Shown: positions 19,623-28,266, counted from the first letter of the stretch. The stretch: 64,000 bases of DNA from AP-16 sp963755055 (GCA_963755055.1 CAVWIS010000017.1:1-64000); one strand, 5' to 3'. Notes: a model not told the origin generated them from the letters alone. Numbers and translations are program-made.

Positions 19623-20075
19623 TCACGTCTCGCGATCGACAGTCTCGCGATCGACGGTGACCTTCGCCTCGAGGGCAGGGTATTCCCGTTTGCCAAAAAA
19701 GTCCCTGTAGACGGTATGGAACGCACCGGAGCTGTTTCGCAGAAGCTGGCCAACGCCGGTGAATGCGCCTCTGGTGTGCTGCCAGCCCATGAAGTTGGCG
19801 ACCCGGCCGGCGGCGCGGAACTCGTGCGGCGTGGTCCAGCCTCTCGCGACATTCGCGCTCAGAAGGGCAAGGTCCCGGCGCACGGAAGCGATTTTGCGAG
19901 GCCCGGGTGAACGGCTGGAGTCTTCGAGTTTCTTCAGGACGGTCTCGGCGTGATCGAGCAGGCGTTGACGGCGTTCTTCGGAAAGAGGAGACGTAAACAC
20001 GCTTGCGCCCCATATGAAGCCGCCGCCCTTGATCGCCACCGCGGTCAAGACGCCGATTACGACAATTGGAGCCAT
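19623..20075 (-). CDS. Hypothetical membrane-anchored protein
   Basis: A 150-residue protein with start ATG at 20075 and GAGGAG eight bases upstream. The frame is open to 20276, but the upstream part is not convincing. The N-terminus is a single hydrophobic helix (MAPIVVIGVLTAVAIKGGGF), then a soluble part rich in Arg and helix formers (LSEERRQRLLDHAETVLKKL). The C-terminus ends in a short tandem repeat (TVDRE twice). No family was recognised. It is tail-to-tail with the SPFH gene. Confidence 0.6.
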   Translation of the reverse strand: MAPIVVIGVLTAVAIKGGGFIWGASVFTSPLSEERRQRLLDHAETVLKKLEDSSRSPGPRKIASVRRDLALLSANVARGWTTPHEFRAAGRVANFMGWQHTRGAFTGVGQLLRNSSGAFHTVYRDFFGKREYPALEAKVTVDRETVDRET

Positions 20076-20433
20076 TTGGATTCTCCTCGTGTAGGGCCCG
20101 ACCGCGACCGGCTCGACTCGCCCGTGCCAAATCCAGGATTCAAGGCAAACCGCCCGCTGCAATGTGCTCGCCGCGGTCCCCGCGATCCCATCAGGGAGGG
20201 TGGCAGGATATGCCCGCACATGATTGCTTTCGCACTCGCCGAGATAACGCCTTCGCCCAACGATCCCAAGCATCAAATGCGCTCGACCGTTGTCGCTCCG
20301 ATCAAGGGCGCGTGATCGGGGTTCAGGTCAACTGCCGCGACCGCAACCTCTGCGCTCGACGGACGTGGCCAGACGGTCGGCGGCGCGGCAGCTTCGTCAC
20401 GAGAGCCAGAGGTGGGCCGGAAGACGGTCTGGA
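20076..20433. other. Intergenic stretch between two leftward genes
   Basis: 358 bases with no supported gene. It lies upstream of the 150-residue protein gene and downstream of the second DUF697 gene. No hairpin with a T-run was noticed. Confidence 0.5.
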
Positions 20434-21012
20434 CTAGCGCTTCTGACCGCCGGCCTCGACCTTCCCGGTACCGGATTTGATCTTCTCCGCTGGGGATTTG
20501 ACCATTTCCGCGTGGGTCCTGAGGATCTCGTCATGATCCGGCGGCTCGAAATCAAGCAGCGTCCCACCCGACGCAAAGTGCTGGATGAAGATCTTGCCGA
20601 TCAGATAGGTGGCGCTGGCTGCCCCCGCCGACATCGTCAGAGCACCGATGCCCGTTCCGATGACCGGTATGCCCTTGAGCGCGCTCGCGGCGCTCGCGGC
20701 GGCCACTGCCGGCACGGCCGTTCCGGCAAGGTTGGCCAATACCGATTTGCCCAGGTTTTTCGAAAACGGTACGCCGTAGATTTTCGAAAGGCGACGCAGC
20801 ATGTCGAACTGGGTTCCGCCGACGACGGCGATGTCGACAAGCGGCACTGGAATCAGGCCGGCAACGCCCGAATAGAAGGAGAACCAGTCGACCAGCTTCG
20901 ACGCGAGCTCATCGCGGTGGGCGAGCGTCACTCCGGCCGGTTCGGGCCCGGTCGCCACGGCGGCCGGATCCTTCTCGTGAGCCATCGCGGATCCAGTCGT
21001 TTCGTGCTCCAT
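20434..21012 (-). CDS. DUF697 family membrane-associated protein (copy 2)
   Basis: A 192-residue paralogue of the protein at 15016-15648. The two share nearly the whole DUF697 core (GLIPVPLVDI, LRRLSKIYGVPFSKNLGK, TYLIGKIFIQHFASGGTLLDF). This copy has a shorter charged tail (EMVKSPAEKIKSGTGKVEAG) instead of the repetitive tail of copy 1. The start ATG at 21012 has AGGAAAGGA seven bases upstream. The frame extends farther but without support. Function unknown. The pair surrounds the exporter and SPFH genes. Confidence 0.85.
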   Translation of the reverse strand: MEHETTGSAMAHEKDPAAVATGPEPAGVTLAHRDELASKLVDWFSFYSGVAGLIPVPLVDIAVVGGTQFDMLRRLSKIYGVPFSKNLGKSVLANLAGTAVPAVAAASAASALKGIPVIGTGIGALTMSAGAASATYLIGKIFIQHFASGGTLLDFEPPDHDEILRTHAEMVKSPAEKIKSGTGKVEAGGQKR

Positions 21013-21230
21013 GAAAGCATCCTTTCCTATCACCGGCATTGACACGACCGACCACAGCATCGAGCTGATGTTGGGCCCAGCGATGGGCACGCGCGATTGC
21101 GCGGCGAGAAAGACGGCGCTCGGGAGGGCGTCCGCCGATTGGCGGCGGTGCGGTGGCCTAATCCGTCGCTTCGTGATACCCTTGCGAAATGTTTTCCCAC
21201 GATCCAAGCCTGGTCACTGAGGAGGGCACG

Positions 21231-21638
21231 GTGGCGGATTCCAAGGAGTTCATCGAGCTCGACCACGATGGCTACGAGGAATCGCCTGCCGACCATAACC
21301 TGCCCGGGAAGCTCGACAAGATGTTGAAGCCTCGGAGGCCAAACCACAAGATCAGCACGGCTATTTTGGCAACGCTTGTGCTACCGACGGCATTATCGCT
21401 CAACGCGCGCGCACAGCAAGACCCGCTCACACAATGCTGGGAAATCGTCAGCCCGAATTCCAAGGAAGTGCCGTACGCCCCGATCTTGATCAACAAATGC
21501 ACGGGAAAGAGCTGGTTCCTTGCCAAGGTCGCCACTCAAGGGGCAAAACCCGACGCACCCGGCACATATGTACTCCGCTGGCGTCCGATCACCATGGATG
21601 ACACCGGCGAGACCACCTTCACCACGCCGCTTCGATGA
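21231..21638 (+). CDS. Small anchored or secreted protein, unknown
   Basis: About 135 residues. A GTG at 21231 preceded by GAGGAGGG is preferred over the ATG at 21189, which has no ribosome site. A polar N-terminal part (MADSKEFIELDHDGYEESP) is followed by a hydrophobic helix (TAILATLVLPTALSLNARAQ) that looks like an internal anchor or late signal sequence. A small domain with two Cys follows (CWEIVSPN, INKCTGKSWFL) and ends with WRPITM. The CW and LINKCTGKSW pattern occurs in small periplasmic proteins, but no named family is certain. It is divergent from the second DUF697 gene. Confidence 0.6.
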   Translation: MADSKEFIELDHDGYEESPADHNLPGKLDKMLKPRRPNHKISTAILATLVLPTALSLNARAQQDPLTQCWEIVSPNSKEVPYAPILINKCTGKSWFLAKVATQGAKPDAPGTYVLRWRPITMDDTGETTFTTPLR

Positions 21639-21668
21639 TCGGCCGGTTCCGGTCCATCGGGTCGGCAG

Positions 21669-23444
21669 TTATCCGCTCCACAGGCGCCGTAGCGCGGCGC
21701 GCTGTTCCGCGAGCAGCGGATTCGAGGAGGGCAGGACCGGTGCAGCGACGGAAAGCCATGCCACAGCCGATCCTGCCGAGCCGCGCGCATCGACCACGAT
21801 CTTGTCTCCGACAGCCGGGTCGACGCCCGCCGCCGTGGTGACGGCCTCCGAGATTGCAAACGGCTTGCCGTGCTCGGCTGCGGCTTCGCGCAGCTCATCC
21901 GCCACGTCGACAGCGTCGCCGACCGCGATCACGGCCGGGGGATCGGTCGAGCTGACTTCGCCGATCACCGCGCGGCCGGCATGGATGCTGACGGCGACGT
22001 TCATCGCGCGATTGCCTTCGCGTCCGAGCTGGTCGCCGAGATCCGAGACCACCCGTTCGATCGCGCTCGCCGCAAGCAAAGCGCGCTGCGCAGCCCGCAC
22101 CGGCTGGCCCTGGAGCCCAAAAAATGCACTGATGCCGTCGAGACCGATCGTGCCGAGCGTCCCGCCGGCTGTTCGGATCGCATTGGCAATGGCGTCGCCA
22201 TAGAGCGTCACCAGGTAAAGCCGATCCTGCGCCAGCTGCTCGCGGGCCAGTTCATCGCGATTGAGATAGTCGCAGAACAGCACGACGACGTCCCGCTCGC
22301 GGTTGCGCTGCGGCGCGTTCATCTTGTAAAACGGCCGCTCGGTGCGCACCAGCGGGACGACCGAGATGTCGTCGGAAGGGCGCAATTGGCAGGCGAGACG
22401 CACGTCGGGCTCGGCACCGATCTGTAAGAGGGTCGCCTGCTCGTCGCTTCCCATCGCCGGGCAGAATTCCTCGCCCGCGGTGACCCGCACCCGGCACGTC
22501 GAGCAGCGTGCCCTTCCGCCGCACATCGACGCATGGGGCAGGTGGAAGCTGCGGCTCGCCTCCAATACCGACCAGCCGCGCGGCACCCGCACGGTTCGCT
22601 CCGGATATGAGATTGCGATGAGCCGTTTGCGACCAGTTTCCAGCATGTTTCGGATGGAGCGCGCGCCGAAGGCCGCACCAATGATGGAAAAATAGCAGAC
22701 GAGAAGCTGGTTGTGCCATGAAGAGATTCCGGCGCGTTCGACGGCATGCTCCGGACCACGATAGGCCTGCGCGGCCGCCGCGGCCGTCGCGTTGGTAGAC
22801 AGCTCGCGCCCCATCGCGATGAAGCCGAGCCCCGAGAACACCGGCAAGAGCAGTGCCACGGCGAAGAGGGCGAACCGCAATTGGCGGTACAGCGGCCTGC
22901 GATTGAAGGCGAAATGCAAGCCGAGGCAGCCGTGCAGCCAACCCGGCGCCATCAAGCCGAGCTGCATCCCCTGGGAATCCGCCACCCAAAGATCGGCGAT
23001 CACGCGGGTGTAGTCAGACGACAACCCGAACAGGTCATAGGCCAGCCGCGTGTTGGCAAAATGATTGATGAGGATCATCGGCATGGTGAAGCCCAGCGCG
23101 ATGCGCAGCAGCTCTGCGGGCGGCAGACGGAAGGTCCGCCGCTCGTAGACCGCCCACACGGCGAGCAGGAAATGCGTCGCGGCTGCGCCGTATAAAAGTA
23201 TCGTTCCGGACAGGCTGTACCAAACTGTCACGGCGAATTCGAGGCCTCGTTCGGCAACATCGAGCGAAACAAGGCCGAGAGCGTGGTTGATGAGGTGCGC
23301 CGAAATATAGGTGAACAGAATGAGGCCGGAGGCCATCCGCAAAGTTCGCTGGAGCCAGCTGGACCTCAGTTGCGGGCTGAATTTCTCGATTCCCGGCAGT
23401 CGCAGGTTGATTGTATCCGTCAAGCGCATCGTGTGACCGGCCAC
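21669..23444 (-). CDS. Redox membrane domain - ferredoxin - adenylate/guanylate cyclase fusion (CyaC-like)
   Basis: A 591-residue protein in three parts. The first 290 residues form a six-helix membrane domain rich in His in or near helices (LINHALG, THFLLAVW, ILINHFANT, GCLGLHFAFN), resembling the diheme succinate dehydrogenase anchor. About 300-385 is a 2Fe-2S ferredoxin domain (CGGRARCSTC and later LACQL). About 400-560 is a class III cyclase domain. Related rhizobial CyaC proteins sense quinone redox state, as I recall. In the cyclase part the two metal Asp appear kept (FCDYL, LDGISAFFG). The adenine-binding Lys position is Thr and the VNxAxRL motif reads VDVADEL, losing the catalytic Asn and Arg. 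It may be weak, altered or inactive. GTG 23444 and ATG 23429 are both possible starts. Confidence 0.85.
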   Translation of the reverse strand: MAGHTMRLTDTINLRLPGIEKFSPQLRSSWLQRTLRMASGLILFTYISAHLINHALGLVSLDVAERGLEFAVTVWYSLSGTILLYGAAATHFLLAVWAVYERRTFRLPPAELLRIALGFTMPMILINHFANTRLAYDLFGLSSDYTRVIADLWVADSQGMQLGLMAPGWLHGCLGLHFAFNRRPLYRQLRFALFAVALLLPVFSGLGFIAMGRELSTNATAAAAAQAYRGPEHAVERAGISSWHNQLLVCYFSIIGAAFGARSIRNMLETGRKRLIAISYPERTVRVPRGWSVLEASRSFHLPHASMCGGRARCSTCRVRVTAGEEFCPAMGSDEQATLLQIGAEPDVRLACQLRPSDDISVVPLVRTERPFYKMNAPQRNRERDVVVLFCDYLNRDELAREQLAQDRLYLVTLYGDAIANAIRTAGGTLGTIGLDGISAFFGLQGQPVRAAQRALLAASAIERVVSDLGDQLGREGNRAMNVAVSIHAGRAVIGEVSSTDPPAVIAVGDAVDVADELREAAAEHGKPFAISEAVTTAAGVDPAVGDKIVVDARGSAGSAVAWLSVAAPVLPSSNPLLAEQRAALRRLWSG

Positions 23445-23739
23445 CCCCTCTCGCGTTCGGGATTCGACATACCAGAGGCGGATCCTCCGGATGCATCCCG
23501 AGCTCGCGTGAATGATATCGATTTTCTGGATTATCCGGAAGCCCGAATGGGAGGGGATCTATAATTGTGTATGATGTCAAGAGCGGCGTCGGGAGAACAG
23601 AGTTCAAGAATTGACCCCCGGCCGCATCGCCGTAGGCTCAGGCCGATCTTTCTATTCGTTCAATCAATTGTTCAAATGATGTCAGCTCCCGAAGCCCGGC
23701 ATTTTGGGTCACGCCACAACAATTCCTCCCGCCACCCCG

Positions 23740-24495
23740 TCACCGCACCGGAAAATCCAGCGCCTGCGTCGGTGCCCGCGGATCGGCAAATTCGAAGTGC
23801 CACCATTCGCGCGCATAGTTGCGAAAGCCCTCGCGCTCGAGGGCGTGGCGGAGGCGGCCGCGGTTGGCGCGGGCCTCCGCCGGGATTGTCGGGTCGGCGG
23901 TGGCGCTGCGGTCGGAAAAACAGTCGAAGGCGGTGCCGAGGTCGAGGCTCGATTCATTGGCGCGGGCATCGCGCGGGCCGTCGCAGGCGCCCGCCCGGAC
24001 CGGCGTCGGCAGGTCGGGGTCGGCCGCGCGCACCAGCCCGACGTCGACCGCGATCCCGCGCGAGTGGCGCGAGCGCAACGAAATATAGCCGAGCGCGAAC
24101 AGGCGCGACTTGTCGAGCGCCGGATAGAACACGGGCTTCATGTCGTCGCGGCCCCGCGCCTTCGACCAGGCCACAAAGGCGGCGACCGCGCGGGCCGGCC
24201 GATAACAGTCGTAGACTTTGAGGCGAAAGCCCTCCGCCGCAAGCCGCGCCTGGGCGCGCGCCAGCGCCTCGGCGGCCGGTCGCCACAGAATGCATTGCGC
24301 GGCCTCGTAGCCGGCCACGCGCGCGCCGGTGAAGTTGAACGCCCCCGCATAGCGCATGTCCTGAAAAACCTCGGGCGCGATGTCATGCAGGCGCACGAAG
24401 CCCGCCGGGAGATCGTCCGCGGCCGCCCGGCCGGCCAAAATCTGTGCCAGAAGAGCGATGACCGCGCCGGCCAGCGCGCAAGCGCGCACCCTCAT
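23740..24495 (-). CDS. D-Ala-D-Ala dipeptidase, VanX/DdpX type (peptidase M15D)
   Basis: A 251-residue exported zinc peptidase that splits D-Ala-D-Ala. It has an N-terminal signal peptide (ALAGAVIALLAQILAGRAAA). Zinc ligands are His144 and Asp151 in SRHSRGIAVDVGL and His233 in EWWHFEF, with Glu230 as catalytic base and Arg99 in YRPAR. These match the spacing of VanX. A periplasmic place suggests a role in peptidoglycan recycling or D-amino-acid dipeptide use rather than vancomycin resistance, and no vanH/vanA neighbours are present. Start at 24495, one base after the caspase-like gene ends, so the two are one transcription unit. The frame is open to 24963 but that part overlaps the upstream gene. 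Confidence 0.9.
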   Translation of the reverse strand: MRVRACALAGAVIALLAQILAGRAAADDLPAGFVRLHDIAPEVFQDMRYAGAFNFTGARVAGYEAAQCILWRPAAEALARAQARLAAEGFRLKVYDCYRPARAVAAFVAWSKARGRDDMKPVFYPALDKSRLFALGYISLRSRHSRGIAVDVGLVRAADPDLPTPVRAGACDGPRDARANESSLDLGTAFDCFSDRSATADPTIPAEARANRGRLRHALEREGFRNYAREWWHFEFADPRAPTQALDFPVR

Positions 24496-24496
24496 G

Positions 24497-25927
24497 TCAG
24501 TCGCCCGCGCGCGCATGGGCACCGGTTTTCGCATCGACCATGCAGCACGCCGACGCCCATCCGGTCTTGCCGCGCCACTCGACCTCGCACCACGCGGTTC
24601 GTCCGCCGTCGTCGGGCATGCGGCAGCGCCCGACGACCACGTCCGCGGCGCCGGCCGGAATGGAGGCGACCAGATCATGTCGGCTGCCCGGACCGTTGCG
24701 GATGTTGAGGATGCCTTGCGACACGTCGGCGAGCACGCGGAACGCCCGCTGGGCGGCCGCCGTGACCTCGACGATGCAGCAGCTCGACACCCAGCCCGAA
24801 TATCCCCGCCACCGTGCCTCGCACCACGGCCTGGGCCCGCGATCCTCGGCGGGGCGGCAGCGGCCGATGGTGAGATCGGATGCTCCCGCCGGGATCGCCA
24901 CGACGACCGGCGCGTGGGTGCCGGGGCCGCTGCGCATGTTGAGGATGCCCTGGGAGACGTCATCGAGCACCCGGTAGCGGCGCCCGGCTGCAGGAGCGGA
25001 AGCCGCCGGGGGAGGCAGTGTGGCGACCACCGCAGGCGGCGGCGCCGCTGTCGGGGGCGGCGCTGCCGCGGCGGGAGGCGGCGCCGTCGCCACCGGCGGC
25101 GCTGCCGCCACGGTGGGGGACGTCGCGGTCGTCGGAGGCGTTGCGGCCACGGCGGCCGGGCCGGCGAAATAGAACCTTCCGCGGATCGGCGACGACGACA
25201 GCCACGGTTGCTGCTCGTTGCCGGTCGCCTCCATCACGGCGAGCCCGACCGCGTTGAACGTCTGGAAAATGTCGAGCCCGGCCTGGCGCACCGTCCGGGC
25301 GAGCGCCTTGGTGTAGGGACTGTGGCCGTCCGCCCCGTCCCGCGCTACGTTCCCGGGCTGGGTCGCGTAGGAGATCAGCGTGCCTTCCGGCGCCCGCATC
25401 TGCGCGAGCCCGCCGTCGGCGGAGCGCAATCCGCGTCCGCCGAACGGGTTGTTGCGACAGGCATCGAGGATCACCAGGTTGAGCTTGGTGCCCGATCCTT
25501 CCATCTGGCGCAGCACCAGGGCGGCATCGACCAGCTGAAAATCGACATCGGCCTCGCGCGTCGGATTGGCGCCGACCGGAACCAGATAGTTCGCGCCGCG
25601 CACCTGCACGCCATGGCCCGCATAGTAGAACAGCGCGACGTCGGCGCCCTGAATCCGTTCGCTGAAGTCCTGCACCGCGCGGTCGAGCTCGGCCTTGTCG
25701 AGATCGAGCCTGGCACCGCCGCCGATCAGCGCGAAGCCGAGCTCGGCCAGCGTATCGGCCATCAGCCGCGCATCCTTCCCGGGATTGTCGAGTGGTGGAG
25801 CGTTGCGATAGGCCGAGTTGCCGACCACCAGCGCGACGCGGGTCTCGGCGAGCGCCGACGTCGGGCAACAGGCCAGCGCTGCCAGGATCGACAGAACAAG
25901 TGTCGGCAGGCTTGCCCGATGACTCAC
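24497..25927 (-). CDS. Caspase-like (peptidase C14) protein with two SH3-type domains
   Basis: A 476-residue exported protein. A signal peptide (about 1-27) is followed by a caspase fold. The catalytic His105 is in FYYAGHG and Cys157 in LDACRNNPF. A proline/alanine linker (about 260-320) leads to two bacterial SH3-like repeats of about 70 residues, each starting (F/Y)RVL(D/A)DVSQGILN(M/I)R and ending GW(V/A)S(S/A)CC. The SH3 domains probably bind cell wall. The downstream dipeptidase gene is one base away, which points to a shared cell-wall job. Similar caspase-SH3 proteins are known in alphaproteobacteria but their targets are mostly unknown. Confidence 0.88.
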   Translation of the reverse strand: MSHRASLPTLVLSILAALACCPTSALAETRVALVVGNSAYRNAPPLDNPGKDARLMADTLAELGFALIGGGARLDLDKAELDRAVQDFSERIQGADVALFYYAGHGVQVRGANYLVPVGANPTREADVDFQLVDAALVLRQMEGSGTKLNLVILDACRNNPFGGRGLRSADGGLAQMRAPEGTLISYATQPGNVARDGADGHSPYTKALARTVRQAGLDIFQTFNAVGLAVMEATGNEQQPWLSSSPIRGRFYFAGPAAVAATPPTTATSPTVAAAPPVATAPPPAAAAPPPTAAPPPAVVATLPPPAASAPAAGRRYRVLDDVSQGILNMRSGPGTHAPVVVAIPAGASDLTIGRCRPAEDRGPRPWCEARWRGYSGWVSSCCIVEVTAAAQRAFRVLADVSQGILNIRNGPGSRHDLVASIPAGAADVVVGRCRMPDDGGRTAWCEVEWRGKTGWASACCMVDAKTGAHARAGD

Positions 25928-26042
25928 GCGGTTGCTCCGGCCGATGAAAGGTCGCGCAGGATATCCCGCTCCGTGCCCGTTGCAATGCGCGATACTGTCC
26001 GTCCGCCGGCGGTTGACTGCATGGGCCCGCGGTCGGCTATCC

Positions 26043-27257
26043 TCACCGCCGCAATGCCGGAACGACCAGGAACGGCACCATGCCGATGAGCACGCTCGCC
26101 AGCGCGAAGCCGATCATCGTCCCGTAGCTGCCGGTCCAGTCGTGGATCAGCCCTCCGCTCCAGGAGCCGAGCGCCGATCCGAGCCCACCGCCGAGCGAGA
26201 TCGCCCCATAGATCGTGCCGACGCGCTCGCCGTGAAAAATCTCCATCGCCTCGGCGGTGATCAGGGGCCCGCGCGACCCGATGGTGCTGCCGAAGCACAG
26301 GACGAAACCGGCCAGCAGCCAAGTGTTCGGATAGCGCTGCAGCAGCCACAGCATGACGATGCCGGCGACCGTCACCGCATAGCTCAGCAGCACCGAGCTG
26401 CGCCGGCCGATCAGCCGGTCGAGCGAGCTGATGGTCAGCATGCCGACCACCACCAGCACGCCGCTGAAGCCCCAGGCGGTGGCGGCCTGCAGCGGCGGAA
26501 AACCGCTGTCGACCAGATAGGCGACCACCTGCACCGATATGGTGAACATGCCGACGCCGGTGAAGAAGAAGGTGCAGAACAGCGCCCAGAACACCTGGTG
26601 GCGCAGCGCCCGCAACAGCGTCCAGCCCTGCGCGGTGAGTGCCGGGCGCGCGGGTTTCGCGAGATCGGGCGAGCCGGCGGCGAAACGGCGCCACGGCAGC
26701 AGCATGAGCGGCACCAGCAGCAGCAGGATCGCCGCACCGAGGATCCGGTAGGCGCCGCGCCATCCATAGTGATCGATCAGCAATTGCGACAGGGGAAGCA
26801 GGGTCAGCACCCCGGCGCCGGCCCCCGAGAAGGCGACCGCCATCGCGGTGGGCAGCCGCGGGCCGAACCATCTCGCCAGCAGGATGGAGTTCGGCACATT
26901 GCCGAGGCAGGCCGCGCCGAGGCCCGCCGCCACGCCGACGCAGAGCTGGAGCTGCCAGAGCATTTTGGCCGATGCGGCGACCGAGAAGGCGCCGCCCAGC
27001 AGGACGAGCCCCAGCCCGTAGACGGCGCGCGGCCCCAGCCGGTCGAAGATGCGCCCGACCCAGGGCAGCGACAGGCCGCTGGTGAGCAGCCCCAGCGAAT
27101 AGATCGAGATCACCTGGGCGCGGTCCCAGCCGAACTCCTCGACGATCGGCAGGAGGAAGACGCTGAACCCATCGATGATGCCGCGAGCGATGAGCGACAG
27201 CAGGAAGCAGAGGCCGAGAATGACGAGGCCGACGCGCGGCGATCTTCGCTGGTCCAT
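26043..27257 (-). CDS. MFS transporter
   Basis: A 404-residue carrier with about 12 membrane helices and the MFS loop motif (GRIFDRLGPRAV) after helix 2. The N-terminal half (EEFGWDRAQVISIYSLGLL) resembles the oxalate/formate and monocarboxylate branch. Substrate unknown. It ends 115 bases upstream of the caspase-like gene on the same strand, and no clear terminator was seen. Confidence 0.85.
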   Translation of the reverse strand: MDQRRSPRVGLVILGLCFLLSLIARGIIDGFSVFLLPIVEEFGWDRAQVISIYSLGLLTSGLSLPWVGRIFDRLGPRAVYGLGLVLLGGAFSVAASAKMLWQLQLCVGVAAGLGAACLGNVPNSILLARWFGPRLPTAMAVAFSGAGAGVLTLLPLSQLLIDHYGWRGAYRILGAAILLLLVPLMLLPWRRFAAGSPDLAKPARPALTAQGWTLLRALRHQVFWALFCTFFFTGVGMFTISVQVVAYLVDSGFPPLQAATAWGFSGVLVVVGMLTISSLDRLIGRRSSVLLSYAVTVAGIVMLWLLQRYPNTWLLAGFVLCFGSTIGSRGPLITAEAMEIFHGERVGTIYGAISLGGGLGSALGSWSGGLIHDWTGSYGTMIGFALASVLIGMVPFLVVPALRR

Positions 27258-27606
27258 ATGGCTCGGGTTTGAACTCCGATCGCGTGAGAGCGGGACATCG
27301 CTCGTGCCGGTTGAGTTGGCCCGTCTCGTCCTGCTGCGGCCTCATGCTATAGGGCAGGATCAATTCGGGATGCACCGGTTTCCTTGGGCTGTCGCTTGCA
27401 TGACCCCCTCGGCAAATCCGGGAGGCTCGTGCGCCCGGAGATCGTCCGGGGGAGGGCGCTAGCACTAGAGCAAATCCCGATCAGGTTGATCGGGATATGC
27501 TTTAGAAATGTGTGGCGCATGTCCTTTGACGGCGAACCGCGCACACTTCGCCGGGACATGCGCTAGCGACGCCGGGTCGACCGGCTGACGCGACGGAACA
27601 ATAGTC
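27258..27606. other. Intergenic region holding palindromic elements
   Basis: 349 bases without a gene. It contains two successive inverted repeats at 27474-27496 and 27516-27564. The 5' side should hold the MFS promoter. Confidence 0.6.
27474..27564. repeat. Paired palindromic intergenic element
   Basis: The first hairpin is ATCCCGATCA-GGT-TGATCGGGAT (27474-27496, 10-bp stem). The second pairs GCATGTCC with GGACATGC and, nested inside, GGCGAA with TTCGCC (about 27516-27564). Similar short palindromic elements are scattered between genes in Bradyrhizobium and Rhodopseudomonas relatives. Only one copy was seen here, so the repeat family cannot be shown from the window. Confidence 0.5.
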
Positions 27607-28266
27607 TCACATTGCGGATCGCGCTGTCGGCAGTCCCTTCTTCAGCAACCCATAGGCTGCCATCAGCTGGCTCTCGATCGCCGACCAGTCGGCATCGGTG
27701 ATGCCGGCCGCCTTGGCGTCGCGGTAGGCCATCGCTCTTGCCCGCAGCACGCCGGCCTCGCGGATGTTTTCGTTGTTGACCCCATAGAGGAGGGTGGTGA
27801 CGCGCGCGATGGTCGGACCATAGGTGTCCGGACCTGCGGCCTCGCGCCTCGCCTGCCACCAGTCGAACTCGGTTGCGGCGGCGGCGTCGACGTCGAGTCG
27901 GACCGGGGTGGCGATGGAGAGCAGGCGGAAATAATCGATCAGGAACGGCAAGGCGGCGTTCGCCTCGGCGCGGGAGTGCGATGGCTGGAACGCTTTGGCG
28001 GCGCGCGCGGCCGCCACCGCGATCCGCGCGCTGTCCCACGGCGAGAATCCGTATTGGGTCCGCGACAGATCGTAGAGGTGGGCGAACAGGTCGAGATAGC
28101 GCTTCTCGTAGTAGTCCCGCCACATCGCGGCCTCGATCCGGCCGACCGAAGCGGGATCGAAGGCGAAGAGGTCCGGCGAGCGGGGCGCGACCGCATAGGC
28201 GGCTGCCGCGGCCGCGAGCCCGAGCACCGCCAATCCGGCGATCCGCCACCGTGCGCGCAAACTCAT
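27607..28266 (-). CDS. Hypothetical membrane-anchored protein
   Basis: A 219-residue protein starting MSLRARWRIAGLAVLGLA (ATG 28266). A single N-terminal membrane helix is followed by a helical periplasmic domain with the conserved-looking segments RIEAAMWRDYYEKRYLDLF, YGFSPWDSARIA and WWQARRE. No family was named. The protein looks globular and under selection, since the composition is normal and the frame is long and clean. The frame could start 12 codons earlier. It is divergent from the FAD oxidoreductase gene. Confidence 0.7.
   Translation of the reverse strand: MSLRARWRIAGLAVLGLAAAAAAYAVAPRSPDLFAFDPASVGRIEAAMWRDYYEKRYLDLFAHLYDLSRTQYGFSPWDSARIAVAAARAAKAFQPSHSRAEANAALPFLIDYFRLLSIATPVRLDVDAAAATEFDWWQARREAAGPDTYGPTIARVTTLLYGVNNENIREAGVLRARAMAYRDAKAAGITDADWSAIESQLMAAYGLLKKGLPTARSAM

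Noticed and set aside
23740..24495. Vancomycin-resistance gene
   Set aside because: Only the VanX-type peptidase is present. There is no VanH, VanA or VanRS, and the protein is exported, unlike VanX.
24496..24963. N-terminal extension of the dipeptidase frame
   Set aside because: It lies antiphase over the SH3 part of the caspase-like gene. The signal peptide at 24495 marks the true start.
24380..26089. Forward frame of 569 codons opposite the caspase-like gene
   Set aside because: Low-complexity Gly/Arg protein antisense to the Pro/Ala linker. No homology recognised.
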